A stretch of 42,653 bases of DNA, taken from positions 149,998-192,650 of the forward strand of contig NCCZ01000008.1 in the NCBI GenBank assembly GCA_002279935.1, given 5' to 3'. Positions 33,489-42,286 of the stretch are shown here, piece by piece; the first letter of the stretch is position 1, and each line of letters begins with the position of its first letter. Source of the stretch: Hyphomicrobium sp. 12-62-95. Its GTDB lineage: Bacteria; Pseudomonadota; Alphaproteobacteria; Rhizobiales; Hyphomicrobiaceae. Made by a program: the position numbers and the translations under genes. The notes under the pieces were generated by a model. It ran no database searches, had not been told where the DNA came from, and worked only from the letters and a program-made list of their open reading frames with translations.

Positions 33489-33977
33489 TCAGGCGTCGGA
33501 ACCGGACCGCGGGGTGCGCGCGAACTGCAGCGGAAGCGCGGTGGTGTATTTCATCTGCTCCATGGCGAACGCGGAGGAGACCTTCGCGATCTCGATGCGC
33601 GAGATCATTTTTTTGTAGAATTCGTCGTAGGCGCGGATGTCGGGAACAACGACGCGCAAGAGGTAATCGACTTCGCCGGACATGCGATAGAACTCGATCA
33701 CTTCGGGAAAATCGTCGACGGCTTTGTGGAATTTTTCCAGCCATGCGGTCGAATGCTTGTCGGTCTTGATGGACACGAACACCGTGACGCCGGCGTTGAT
33801 TTTTTCCGGCTCCAGAACGGCGACGCGTTTGCGGATGACGCCGGTTTCCTCAAGCTTCTGGATGCGGCGCCAGCAGGGTGTGGTGGAGAGGCCAACCTCC
33901 TTGCCGATGTCGGCGACGGGACGGGTGCAGTCTTCCTGCAGGATCGAGAGGATTTTGACGTCCATTTCGTCGAGCAT
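33489..33977 (-). CDS. Lrp/AsnC-family transcription regulator
   Basis: 162 aa. N-terminal helix-turn-helix (LDEMDVKILSILQEDCTRPV; VGLSTTPCWRRIQKLEETGVI) and C-terminal RAM/ActA ligand domain (VTVFVSIKTDKHS; VIEFYRMSGEVDYLLRVVVPD). Usually binds an amino acid and controls amino-acid metabolism. Length and start are normal for the family. It sits close to ilvA but is separated by other units, so its target is unknown. Confidence 0.93.
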   Translation of the reverse strand: MLDEMDVKILSILQEDCTRPVADIGKEVGLSTTPCWRRIQKLEETGVIRKRVAVLEPEKINAGVTVFVSIKTDKHSTAWLEKFHKAVDDFPEVIEFYRMSGEVDYLLRVVVPDIRAYDEFYKKMISRIEIAKVSSAFAMEQMKYTTALPLQFARTPRSGSDA

Positions 33978-34079
33978 GCGGCCTCCGGATGGGAAATCTA
34001 TTCCTGACAGTATGCCTGAGGTCGCGGAGTGTGAAAAGTTTTTGTCGTGCGATGGCGATCATGGGAACTGAATGCCGCG

Positions 34080-34727
34080 CTAGATGCGTTCGTGGATGGC
34101 GGCGCGAAGGCTGGGCAGGATCGTGTCCTCAAACCAGGGGTTGGCCTTGAGCCAGCCGGTGTTGCGCCAGGATGGGTGGGGGAGCGGGAATGCGAGGGCG
34201 CTCGTGGGTCTGGGCAGCGGGCGTGGGCCGGCTCGGACGGTGTCGGTGAGCGAGCGGCAGCGGGCATCGTCGAGCGCCCAGCGCTGGGCATAGGTGCCGA
34301 CGAGAAGCACGAGGTCAATGGAGACCAATTCTGCCATGAGGCGCTGCCGCCAGAGGGGTGCGCATTCTTTGCGGGGTGGCAAGTCGGCGCCTTTCGCATC
34401 TTGACCGGGAAAGCAGAAGCCCATGGGTGCGATGGCAATGCGGGCTTCGTCGTAGAAGACGTCGGGCGTGACGTTCATCCAGGCGCGCAGGCGATCGCCG
34501 GAGCGGTCGTCGAAGGGGCGGCCGGAGGCGTGGACCTTGGTGCCCGGGGCCTGGCCGACAATGAGAATGCGGGCGGTGGTGGACGCGCGCACGACGGGTC
34601 TGGGTTCGTGGGGAAGCGGGGGACCTTGCGGATGATCTTTGCAAACGCGGCAGGCGCGGATATCGGCCAGGAGGCGGTCCAGGGATGCCGCTTTGAGAGT
34701 TCGGGGCGAGGCGGAGCGCGCGGTCAC
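34080..34727 (-). CDS. Uracil-DNA glycosylase superfamily protein, probable Fe-S type
   Basis: 215 aa. Four cysteines, C26 and C29 (CRVC), C105 (GFCFPG) and C122 (KECAPLW), follow the C-X2-C...C-X16-C layout of family 4/5 uracil-DNA glycosylases that bind a [4Fe-4S] cluster. The active-site segment is VGQAPGTKVHASGRPFDD, and LLVGTYAQRWAL and PLPHPSW (HPS motif) complete the fold. Probably removes uracil or a related base from DNA. Stop and start overlap: its first codon overlaps the stop of the MBL gene by 4 bp. Confidence 0.85.
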   Translation of the reverse strand: MTARSASPRTLKAASLDRLLADIRACRVCKDHPQGPPLPHEPRPVVRASTTARILIVGQAPGTKVHASGRPFDDRSGDRLRAWMNVTPDVFYDEARIAIAPMGFCFPGQDAKGADLPPRKECAPLWRQRLMAELVSIDLVLLVGTYAQRWALDDARCRSLTDTVRAGPRPLPRPTSALAFPLPHPSWRNTGWLKANPWFEDTILPSLRAAIHERI

Positions 34728-35467
34728 ATCGCGATCTTCAAGCCGTCGCTGGCAATGGAGACGGCGGGATGGGTGACGTTGTGCTGATTGGCCAGCATTT
34801 CCGGGCCCATATGCGTGAGCAGGATTTTGCGCGCATGCAGGCGCGGCACTTGGGTTTCGATTGTGCGCCAGTTCATATGATAGCGCGCGGTTGACTCATA
34901 CGCGTAGCACTCGGTGATGTAGAGATCGGCGCCGCTGGCGGCATCGATGAGGTTCTCGACCCATTCGGTATCGCCGGAGAAGGCGAGCGTGCGGCCGTCG
35001 ACGGAAAAGCGCAGGGCATAAGGCGGCGCGCCGGAGGGGTGGCTGACCTCGAAGGGCGTGACGGTGACGCCGCCTTCGGTGAGGGGTTGGCGATCGACAT
35101 AGGTTCGGAATGAGAGGGCGAACGGGCGAGTGGTCGAGGTCGCGCCGGGGAAGAGGGCTTCGGCGGCGGCGGTGAAACGCTCTTCGATGCCGGCGGGGCC
35201 GGTGACGACGAGGGGCGCGGTCCGGCGGCCGACATGGATGGCGTGGATCAGCCACCAGACGAGGCCTGAGAAATGGTCGCCGTGCAGGTGGGTGATGAAG
35301 ATCGTGCTGATCGAATTCGGGTCGATGTTTTCGCGGGCGAGGCCGATGAGCGACGTGGCGCCGCAATCAATCAGAAATGCGCCTCCGGAATGGGCCACGT
35401 GAAAGCAGGTTTGGAGGCGTCCGCCGCTACCAAATGCATCACTGCTGCCTATTACGGTAAGTTGCAT
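34724..35467 (-). CDS. MBL-fold hydrolase, RNase Z-like
   Basis: 247 aa. N-terminus MQLTVIGSSDAFGSGGRLQT is typical of the RNase Z-like branch of the metallo-beta-lactamase fold. Metal motif THLHGDH holds H60, H62, D64 and H65. FSGDTEWVENLI (Asp/His ligand region) and ILLTHMG follow. The exosite arm of tRNA 3'-processing RNase Z is not obvious, so the substrate is unknown; it may be a phosphodiesterase or nuclease. Overlaps the glycosylase gene by 4 bp, suggesting coupled expression. Confidence 0.85.
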   Translation of the reverse strand: MQLTVIGSSDAFGSGGRLQTCFHVAHSGGAFLIDCGATSLIGLARENIDPNSISTIFITHLHGDHFSGLVWWLIHAIHVGRRTAPLVVTGPAGIEERFTAAAEALFPGATSTTRPFALSFRTYVDRQPLTEGGVTVTPFEVSHPSGAPPYALRFSVDGRTLAFSGDTEWVENLIDAASGADLYITECYAYESTARYHMNWRTIETQVPRLHARKILLTHMGPEMLANQHNVTHPAVSIASDGLKIAM

Positions 35468-35598
35468 ATCGCCCCAATTGCGTTTTGAACGGGGAGCCTA
35501 TCCGGCCTGGATCGCCCCACTTGTTCCGCAGGTAACAGCGCCTGCTCCGGCGGGCAACCATGGCGGATCAAGTGCCGCGTCGGGGTGCTCATCCAGGA

Positions 35599-36174
35599 TC
35601 ATGATCCGGAGTTGTTGCGGCGGCGCCAATCTTGGGGACGCTCGAATTCTCCCGCCCAGATTCCGCGGCGGGCGGATTTAGCTTGCCGCTCCTCACTTTC
35701 ATAGGCTCCGAAGGCGACGGCATACCCTTCAGCCACCATCGCGGCGTTCAAGTTGCTGCCAGACGCCGAAAAGCAGGTCGCTAGTTTGCGGCCGTGCTGA
35801 TCGGTTGAGTGAATGTCGCAGCGGATGGGTTGGCCGCCCGTCAGGCGTTGGAGGGTCCGCTTGGCCTCCTCGCCGCACCGCCACTCGCGGCCATCTCGGG
35901 TGCAGTTTTGGCGTCCTTCCGGCGCGTCGATGCCTTGCATGCGCACCTCTGTTTGACCCATGAAGAAGCTGTCCCCGTCAACGAGGCGGGGGCGGCCGTC
36001 GATCGACCCCTCGACGATCGCCGGGGCGCAGCGGGAGATCGCGGCGGCCGCTATGCCCAACAGAATCAAGGCCACGGTTCGCGCGGCGTTGCGATTGGGG
36101 CCGAGCGAGAATCGCTGGCCGCGCCGTCCCCTGCCCCGGCCCGTATTTTGGGGCCATGACGGACCAAATCCCAT
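35599..36174 (-). CDS. Thermonuclease (SNase-like) family protein
   Basis: 191 aa. A basic N-terminus (about 1-30) precedes a membrane or signal helix (TVALILLGIAAAAISRCA), then an SNase-like OB-fold: LVDGDSFFMGQTEVRMQGIDAPEG contains the calcium/Arg active-site elements, then EAKRTLQRL and LATCFSASGSNLNAAMVAEGYAVAF. Probably an exported or anchored nuclease. GGAG supports ATG 36174; the frame is open 56 codons further but the extension runs into the divergent kinase promoter region. Confidence 0.8.
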   Translation of the reverse strand: MGFGPSWPQNTGRGRGRRGQRFSLGPNRNAARTVALILLGIAAAAISRCAPAIVEGSIDGRPRLVDGDSFFMGQTEVRMQGIDAPEGRQNCTRDGREWRCGEEAKRTLQRLTGGQPIRCDIHSTDQHGRKLATCFSASGSNLNAAMVAEGYAVAFGAYESEERQAKSARRGIWAGEFERPQDWRRRNNSGS

Positions 36175-36334
36175 CGAACACCACTCCGATTTTGCGTCTT
36201 CAGTAAACACTACCTTAGCGAATGGCTGCGAGATTAACGATGGATGGCACCGACGCGGTCGCCGCCGGTTCTGCTTCGCCATCCGTGCGAATTTGAACTG
36301 TGCGCCGCGCCACGTGTGTCTGGGTGGCGGCGGA

Positions 36335-37921
36335 ATGACCAAGAGCGCAACAGTCGACCAACTCCAGAAGCAAAAACTGCGGCGGGAAACGCGTCAGCGG
36401 CGCGCTGACGACATCCGGGCTGCTCGCGAGCGGCTGAGCGGCGCCTCCAGCCTGCGGCCGGAGTTCGAATACGAACTGCTGTCCATGTTTGCGCGCAACG
36501 AGGTGGGGGCTGCCTTCACCATGCCGGCGCTGTCGGTGATTTTTGCGTTGGCGGCCATGTTCTGGGCGCCGGCTCTGGAAGCGATGGTTTGGCTGGGGCT
36601 CGTCATCACGGCCAAAGTCGTTCTGATCGAGACGTGCCGGCGGTTTCTGGCGCAGCCGCGCGATCAAATCAATCTGGAGGTCTGGCGCCGCCGGCTCATT
36701 CTTTCCGAACTGCTGAACGGCATGACCTGGGCGTGCTTTGCGCTGGTCGGTCTGGGGCAGCTGGGGGAAGCTTCGCAAGGCACCGTCTTTGCCTCGCATG
36801 TGTTCCTGTTCGCGACGCTGATCGTCGTGCTCGCGGTCCGCATGAGCTTCGGCTCCACCGTCATGGGTATTCTATATGCCGGCACGCTGCCGATGACGAT
36901 CGTGGTTGTCTCGCGGTTGGTGATGGGGGACGATCCGTTCTACTTCGCGCTGGCGTCGATGTCGGCCGGCGTCAATGTCTATTTCATTTTCCTGGCGAAG
37001 GGGCTGCATTCGACGGCCGTGGCGATGCTCGAGTTCCGGGCGCAGAAAGATGCGCTCATCGCGGAATTGGAGGAGGCGCGGCTTCTCTCGGATGAAGCAC
37101 GTCGCCGGGCCGAGACCGCCAATAAGGCCAAGTCGCGCTTTCTGGCAACCATGAGCCATGAACTTCGCACGCCGCTCAATGCGATCATGGGCTTTTCAGA
37201 AGTCATGAAGACGGAAGTGATGGGGCCGATCGGCAGCCCATTGTACAAGGAATACGCCGGCAACATTCACGACAGCGGCAAGCATCTGTTGCACCTCATC
37301 AATGAGATCCTCGACTTGTCGCGCATCGAGGCCGGCCGTTATGAGCTGCATGAAGAGCCGTTGCGATTCAGCGACATCGCGGAAGATTGCGTGCGCCTGC
37401 TCAAGCTGCGGGCGCAGTCGAAGGGCATCGAACTCATCGAGGATTACGATACGTCGCTGGCGCAGGTGTGGGGCGATCAGCGGGCGCTGCGGCAGATCTG
37501 CCTCAACCTGATGTCGAATGCGCTGAAGTTTACGCCGAAGGGTGGACGGATCACGATCACGGTCGGCGCGACGGTGGATGGCGGGCAGTATCTCTCGGTT
37601 CTCGATACCGGTCCTGGCATTCCCGCCGACGAGATCCCGAAGGTGCTGCAGGTATTTGGTCAAGGGTCGCTCGCGCATGAGACGGCGGAGGGCGGGACGG
37701 GCCTCGGGCTTCCGATCGTGCAGAACCTCATTGAATTGCACGGCGGGGCCTTCGAATTGCTGTCGGAATTGCGCAAGGGAACGGAAGCCATCATTACGCT
37801 TCCCAAGCAGCGGGTTCTGGCCGCGCTGCCGCCCTTGCAGCCTTTGGGGCAGGAGCGTCACCGCGGCGTCCAGCCTGCGCGTTCGGCCCGTCAGGGCCGG
37901 CTGAGGGCGCTGGCCTCCTGA
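36335..37921 (+). CDS. PdhS/PleC-like membrane sensor histidine kinase
   Basis: 528 aa. Cytosolic charged N-terminus (1-60), then about six helices (60-225) in pairs, a coiled segment (230-268) and the kinase core. The H box is FLATMSHELRTPLNAIMGFSEV with H275, followed by MGPIGSPLYKEYAGNIHDSG, a stretch typical of the DivJ/PleC/PdhS group. HATPase motifs NLMSNALKF, DTGPGIP and GTGLGLPIVQNL. Relatives control cell-cycle or division signalling through DivK in alphaproteobacteria, but this link is inferred. No response regulator is adjacent. The upstream-open frame (to 35960) overlaps the SNase gene and is not used. Confidence 0.88.
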   Translation: MTKSATVDQLQKQKLRRETRQRRADDIRAARERLSGASSLRPEFEYELLSMFARNEVGAAFTMPALSVIFALAAMFWAPALEAMVWLGLVITAKVVLIETCRRFLAQPRDQINLEVWRRRLILSELLNGMTWACFALVGLGQLGEASQGTVFASHVFLFATLIVVLAVRMSFGSTVMGILYAGTLPMTIVVVSRLVMGDDPFYFALASMSAGVNVYFIFLAKGLHSTAVAMLEFRAQKDALIAELEEARLLSDEARRRAETANKAKSRFLATMSHELRTPLNAIMGFSEVMKTEVMGPIGSPLYKEYAGNIHDSGKHLLHLINEILDLSRIEAGRYELHEEPLRFSDIAEDCVRLLKLRAQSKGIELIEDYDTSLAQVWGDQRALRQICLNLMSNALKFTPKGGRITITVGATVDGGQYLSVLDTGPGIPADEIPKVLQVFGQGSLAHETAEGGTGLGLPIVQNLIELHGGAFELLSELRKGTEAIITLPKQRVLAALPPLQPLGQERHRGVQPARSARQGRLRALAS

Positions 37922-38067
37922 TCTTAAAACGTTTTTCGACATTGCTTGCGGCCTGCGGCTCACCATCACTTGCGCGGGGAGATGACGGTGTTTAACTGAT
38001 CTTCCTGAGCGGGTGCCGGCGGTTGGCGCGCTTTAAACTCAGCGGAAAACAGCGTCTGGATGCCGTG

Positions 38068-38253
38068 ATGGAATTGCCTCGCATCGAAACCCCCTGTGTC
38101 AAGACGTGTGTCATCGACGCGCGGACGCGGCTGTGCGAAGGTTGTGGCCGGACGATTGACGAAATCGCCGCGTGGTCAACCTACACATCCGAGCACCGGC
38201 GCCGGATCATGGCAGATTTGCCCAGCCGCCTCCGGGGCCCAAACAAGGCGTGA
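38068..38253 (+). CDS. DUF1289 family protein
   Basis: 61 aa small cytosolic protein. TPCVKTCVIDARTRLCEGCGRTIDEIAAW is the DUF1289 pattern with four conserved cysteines (probable metal site), ending in a basic helix (HRRRIMADLPSRL). Function unknown. The start at ATG 38068 gives a canonical length, but no strong ribosome site is seen; a TTG at 38023 is another option. Its stop lies 4 bp before the first protease gene, so they are probably one operon. Confidence 0.85.
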   Translation: MELPRIETPCVKTCVIDARTRLCEGCGRTIDEIAAWSTYTSEHRRRIMADLPSRLRGPNKA

Positions 38254-38257
38254 TCAC

Positions 38258-38965
38258 ATGCTCGTTTGGCTGATCGTGCTGCTCACGGCGCTCGTGGGCC
38301 TCTTTTATCTACTGTCGGGTCAAGATGGGCCGCTCAGCACGCTGGAAGGCGGTGAGATTGCTGTTGCAGCCGTGTTTGGGGCTCTCGCATTACTCTATCT
38401 CGTCTCACTCGCTGGGGACTACCGCGGGCGGGCGCTGCAAGGGATGCGGCACGCCGGCATCTGGGTGGGGCTCTTTTTCGCGTTGATTGCCGGATACGCC
38501 TATCGCGACGACCTGGGACATGTCGCGCGCCGGGTTGGCGGTGAGTTGCTGCCGGCGGGTGTGCCTCTGCCGGAGTCATCGGACGAGCAGGGCGATCGCG
38601 CGGTTCGGTTGCGCAAACATTTGAGCGGTCATTTCGTTGCGCGTGGAGCCGTGAATGGCGCGCCGGTGTCCATGCTGGTCGATACGGGTGCGTCGACCGT
38701 CGTTTTGAAGCCGGCGGATGCGGAGCGGGCGGGGATCGATCTGTCGGCGCTCACATTCTCAGTGCCCGTGGCGACGGCCAATGGAACGACCTTTGCCGCC
38801 CCCGTCCGGCTGCGGTCGATTGCGATCGGGGACATCGTGGTCAACGATATCGAAGCGTTGGTGTCAAAGCCGGGAAATCTTAACGAAAGTTTGCTCGGTA
38901 TGAGTTTTTTAAGGCGTTTGCGCTCCTATGAGTTCAGCGGCGATTTTCTGACACTTAGGGGATAA
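38258..38965 (+). CDS. Membrane-anchored retropepsin-like aspartic protease 1
   Basis: 235 aa of the TIGR02281/clan AA type. Three N-terminal membrane helices (about 2-20, 33-53, 66-82) then a single retropepsin domain. The active site is MLVDTGASTVVL with D142, followed by TANGTTFAAPV (flap-like) and ESLLGMSFLRRL near the end. Only one DTG is present, so activity would need a dimer. Location of the catalytic domain is probably periplasmic. AAGGCG precedes the ATG. Confidence 0.85.
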   Translation: MLVWLIVLLTALVGLFYLLSGQDGPLSTLEGGEIAVAAVFGALALLYLVSLAGDYRGRALQGMRHAGIWVGLFFALIAGYAYRDDLGHVARRVGGELLPAGVPLPESSDEQGDRAVRLRKHLSGHFVARGAVNGAPVSMLVDTGASTVVLKPADAERAGIDLSALTFSVPVATANGTTFAAPVRLRSIAIGDIVVNDIEALVSKPGNLNESLLGMSFLRRLRSYEFSGDFLTLRG

Positions 38966-39018
38966 CCACATCCCGTCAGGTCGGCCGCGCGCGTTCAGTT
39001 CAGTGAGTGGCGGTCTTC

Positions 39019-39600
39019 ATGTTCTCATCCGGTCATCGTACGCTTCTTGGCGAAGTGGCATCGTGGATGTTTTTCGCGGGCGTGATGGTTGTGTGCATCA
39101 CACACTTCGATGAGTTGAAGGCGGCCGGGCACCGCTTGATTGGGACCGATCCGGCGGTGTTGGCCGCGATTCAGCAGAATGGCGCTCCGGTCGAGGAGGC
39201 TGTCACGCCTCAGCCGGCCGCGGCGGATGGATATACGTTTGAGGTCGCGGTTGGTCCCGACGGTCATTACCACGTCGATGCTGAGATCAACGGCCGGTCG
39301 GTCGCGGTGCTGGTCGATACCGGTGCCTCGGTTGTGGCGTTGACAGCGGATGACGCCGACGCAGCGGGTATCTTCGTCCGCGACCGGGATTTCACCGGCC
39401 GGATCCAGACGGCCAATGGATCGGCGCGCGTCGCACCGGTCCTGCTGGACGAAGTGACCATTGGGGACATCACTGTGCGCGACGTTCGGGCCGTGGTTTC
39501 GGAACCCGGCGCGCTCTCGGTCTCGCTCCTTGGGATGACCTTCCTCAACCAACTGGACCGGGTCGATATGCGGTCTGGGAAACTTATCCTACAAGACTAA
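39019..39600 (+). CDS. Membrane-anchored retropepsin-like aspartic protease 2
   Basis: 193 aa from the ATG (a GTG at 39007 adds four residues). One N-terminal helix (EVASWMFFAGVMVVCITHF) anchors it. The retropepsin domain aligns almost without gaps to its neighbour: VLVDTGASVVAL (D100), TANGSARVAPV and VSLLGMTFLNQL. The pair is a tandem duplication with different membrane anchors (three helices versus one). They may form homo- or heterodimers. Confidence 0.85.
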   Translation: MFSSGHRTLLGEVASWMFFAGVMVVCITHFDELKAAGHRLIGTDPAVLAAIQQNGAPVEEAVTPQPAAADGYTFEVAVGPDGHYHVDAEINGRSVAVLVDTGASVVALTADDADAAGIFVRDRDFTGRIQTANGSARVAPVLLDEVTIGDITVRDVRAVVSEPGALSVSLLGMTFLNQLDRVDMRSGKLILQD

Positions 39601-39707
39601 CGTTCCGTCCCGGGTTCGGCCCGCGCGCCGCCACATTGTGGGGGCAAAGCGCGGCCGCGCTTGTTTGCGTTCCGATTTTGACCTCCACGCAGAACCATAG
39701 GTTGCTC

Positions 39708-41207
39708 ATGCTCCCCCGTCCGCGCGCCGATCTGAAACCCAACACGGCTGACTTCGAGCGCTATCCGCTCGTGAAGCCGACCGGCTTTCGCGAATACGAT
39801 GCGCGATGGCTGTTCCCGCAGGAGATCAACCTGATGGGGCTCAACGCCGTGGGGCTGGGCATGGCGACGCTGTTTGCCGAGCGCGGCGTGCCCAAGCGGA
39901 TCGTCGTCGGCCATGACTACCGTTGGTATTCGGGCAGCGTGAAGCAGGCGCTGATCACGGGGCTCTTGGCGGGGGGCTGCGAGGTTCATGACATCGGGCT
40001 CGCGCTGTCGCCGATGGCCTACTTCGCGCAGTTCGATTTGGACGTCGAAGGCGTCGCGATGGTGACGGCCTCGCACAACGACAATGGCTGGACCGGCATC
40101 AAGATGGGGCTGGCGCGTCCGCTCACCTTTGGGCCGGATGAAATGAGCCGGCTGAAGGAGATCGTGCTGTCGGGCGGTTTCAAGGCTGCCGAGGGTGGGC
40201 GGTATATTTTCGTGCCCGACATGGCGGAGCGCTACATTGCGGCGCTTTCCAAGCGGCCCAAGCTCAAGCGCAAACTCAAGGTGGTGGCGGCGTGCGGCAA
40301 TGGCACGGCGGGCGCGTTTGCACCGCAGGTTCTGGAAGCGATTGGGTGCGAGGTGGTGCCGCTCGACTGCACGCTCGATCATTCGTTCCCGCGCTACAAT
40401 CCCAATCCCGAAGACATGAAGATGCTGCATGCGATCTCGGAGGCTGTGATCGCGCACAAGGCCGATGTGGGTCTGGGCTTCGATGGTGACGGCGATCGCT
40501 GCGGAGTCGTCGACAACGAGGGACATGAGATCTTTGCCGATACGGTCGGGGTGATGCTGGCGCGGGATATTTCGGCGCGGTATCCCAACGCGACGTTCGT
40601 TGCCGACGTGAAGTCGACCGGGTTGTTCATGACGGATCCCGTGCTGCAGGCGAACGGTGCCAAGGCGCTCTATTGGAAGACCGGGCATTCGTACATGAAG
40701 CGCTACACGTTCGAGCAGAAGGCGCTCGTTGGCTTCGAGAAGTCGGGGCACTTTTTCTTCCAGCCGCCGCTGGGGCGCGGGTATGACGATGGGCTTGTCG
40801 CGGCGCTGGCCGTCTGCGACATGCTCGATCGCGCGCCGGATCAATCGATGGCCGACCTGAGACGGGCGCTGCCCAAGACCTATCAGTCGCCGACGATGTC
40901 GCCGCACTGCGATGATGAAAAGAAATACGGCATCGTCGATCAGATCGTTGCTGAGTATGAAGGCATCGCGAAGTCAGGCGGGACGATTGCGGGACAGACG
41001 GTGCGCGATCTCGTCACCGTCAACGGTGTGCGGGTGACTTTGGCGGACGGGACTTGGGGTCTGGTGCGGGCGTCGTCGAACAAGCCGGAGCTTGTGATCG
41101 TGGTTGAAAGCCCGGTGTCGGAGGCCAACAAGATCGCGATGTTCCGGGATATCGAGGCGCGCCTCGCCGAGCATCCCGAAGTTGGCGAATATAATCAGAA
41201 GATCTGA
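39708..41207 (+). CDS. Phosphomannomutase/phosphoglucomutase
   Basis: Alpha-D-phosphohexomutase of the AlgC/ManB type, interconverting hexose 1- and 6-phosphates for polysaccharide and LPS precursors. 499 aa, four domains. Phosphoserine loop TASHND (120-125, S122), where the family usually has TASHNP. Metal loop DGDGDR (259-264) and sugar-binding loop EKSGHFFF. C-terminal phosphate loop RASSNKPELVIVVES. No strong ribosome site before ATG 39708. Convergent with a small exported protein gene after a 7-bp gap. Confidence 0.92.
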   Translation: MLPRPRADLKPNTADFERYPLVKPTGFREYDARWLFPQEINLMGLNAVGLGMATLFAERGVPKRIVVGHDYRWYSGSVKQALITGLLAGGCEVHDIGLALSPMAYFAQFDLDVEGVAMVTASHNDNGWTGIKMGLARPLTFGPDEMSRLKEIVLSGGFKAAEGGRYIFVPDMAERYIAALSKRPKLKRKLKVVAACGNGTAGAFAPQVLEAIGCEVVPLDCTLDHSFPRYNPNPEDMKMLHAISEAVIAHKADVGLGFDGDGDRCGVVDNEGHEIFADTVGVMLARDISARYPNATFVADVKSTGLFMTDPVLQANGAKALYWKTGHSYMKRYTFEQKALVGFEKSGHFFFQPPLGRGYDDGLVAALAVCDMLDRAPDQSMADLRRALPKTYQSPTMSPHCDDEKKYGIVDQIVAEYEGIAKSGGTIAGQTVRDLVTVNGVRVTLADGTWGLVRASSNKPELVIVVESPVSEANKIAMFRDIEARLAEHPEVGEYNQKI

Positions 41208-41214
41208 GGCTTGA

Positions 41215-41496
41215 TCACTTGGTGATGAGAGCGAGGCAGCGGCCGGCTGCCTGGGCGGCGGAGCGGGCCTTCAGGGGGCTTAGGACGCCGGCGCGGACCA
41301 TGCGTTTGGTTTCGGCAACGACAATGCTGCGGGCTGCCTCGGGAGCGGGCTTGCTGGCGACAGTTGCGGAGTAGATCTGCTGTGAAGGCGGGGGAAGGCC
41401 GGCAGCGCATGCATCTCCGGCGGCGCGATCGGCGAGCGCCGGCGACGGAAGGGCGCTGAAGAGCGCGATGGAAATGATGGGGCCGGGCCGCATCAT
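41215..41496 (-). CDS. Small exported protein, unknown function
   Basis: 93 aa with a signal peptide (MMRPGPIISIALFSALPSPALA) and a mature part of about 71 residues, rich in Ala and Lys/Arg (AETKRMVRAGVLSPLKARSAAQAAG). Two cysteines (ACAAG and GRCLAL) could form a disulphide. AGGAGG precedes the tandem ATGs at 41496 and 41493. No family recognised. Confidence 0.6.
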   Translation of the reverse strand: MMRPGPIISIALFSALPSPALADRAAGDACAAGLPPPSQQIYSATVASKPAPEAARSIVVAETKRMVRAGVLSPLKARSAAQAAGRCLALITK

Positions 41497-41587
41497 GTAA
41501 CCTCCTGAGCAAGCGAGAGCTGCCGTATAACAGCAGTCCTGTGGTTTCAGCTCAAGTCGTAACGCATAGAACGCCTTAACGGATCCC

Positions 41588-42286
41588 TTAATGCGCGCCC
41601 GGTTGACCGATCACAGCGAGTATAAGGGTTCCGTCCGTTCGCCAGGGATCGCCGCCGCCGTTAAGGCCTGAGCGTTGGGCGTGGAAGCCGACCACAGGGA
41701 TCACGGCGCTCAATTGGCCCGTGGCCTTCAGGGCCGCGATGACGTGGTCGCGTTCCGTGTCGACATCTGGCGCGATGTGGTGCGTGATCTGAGCGGTGTC
41801 GCGGCTGAGGCCGACGCTGCGATCGTAGGAGGCGGCGCCGATCCACAGCGGGGCGCCCGACGCGTCGTTCTCGAGGGCGCGCCAGAAGCGAACGTGGTGG
41901 CGCTCGCGCGGCGAGGCGGCAGCGGCCTGTTCGAATGCCGTATCTTGCTTGCGGCCAAATAGAAGAAGCGTGCTGACGGGGGCATTCGGGTCAGGGCGGT
42001 CGAGCACGGCGTCAGCGGCGAGGCGGGCGTCGTTCGAAAGGGACAACGGTGCGGCCACGCGCCAGCCCGCGGCGGCAAAGATCGCCCTCACCTGCTCTTC
42101 AGTCCCAACAATTGCGACATTGACCGGGTCTCCGGGGATCCCTGCGGTGGTCTCGGTGATGCCGGGGATGCCGTCGAGGCCGGGATGGGTTTTGGCGTAG
42201 CGCTCCCACCAGAGGGGCATAACGAGATAGGCCGTCAGGGCCCAGGCCGCGAGAAGGGCCGGAAAAATCCACCAGATGTGCCGCAT
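41588..42286 (-). CDS. LssY C-terminal-domain membrane protein
   Basis: 232 aa. One N-terminal membrane helix (MRHIWWIFPALLAAWALTAYL), then an LssY_C domain: GDPVNVAIVGTEEQVRAIF, LLLFGRKQDTAFEQA, SPRERHHVRFW, WIGAASYDRSVGLSRDT and ITHHIAPDVDTERD. This domain was named from the Legionella LssY locus and is often joined to DedA or PAP2 membrane proteins; its function is not established. The start at 42286 is supported by GGAG and by the helix. The frame is open upstream to 42466. Confidence 0.85.
   Translation of the reverse strand: MRHIWWIFPALLAAWALTAYLVMPLWWERYAKTHPGLDGIPGITETTAGIPGDPVNVAIVGTEEQVRAIFAAAGWRVAAPLSLSNDARLAADAVLDRPDPNAPVSTLLLFGRKQDTAFEQAAAASPRERHHVRFWRALENDASGAPLWIGAASYDRSVGLSRDTAQITHHIAPDVDTERDHVIAALKATGQLSAVIPVVGFHAQRSGLNGGGDPWRTDGTLILAVIGQPGAH

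Noticed and set aside
36175..36334. CtrA sites before the PleC-like kinase
   Set aside because: Only a single TTAAC half-site; the TTAA-N7-TTAA layout is missing.
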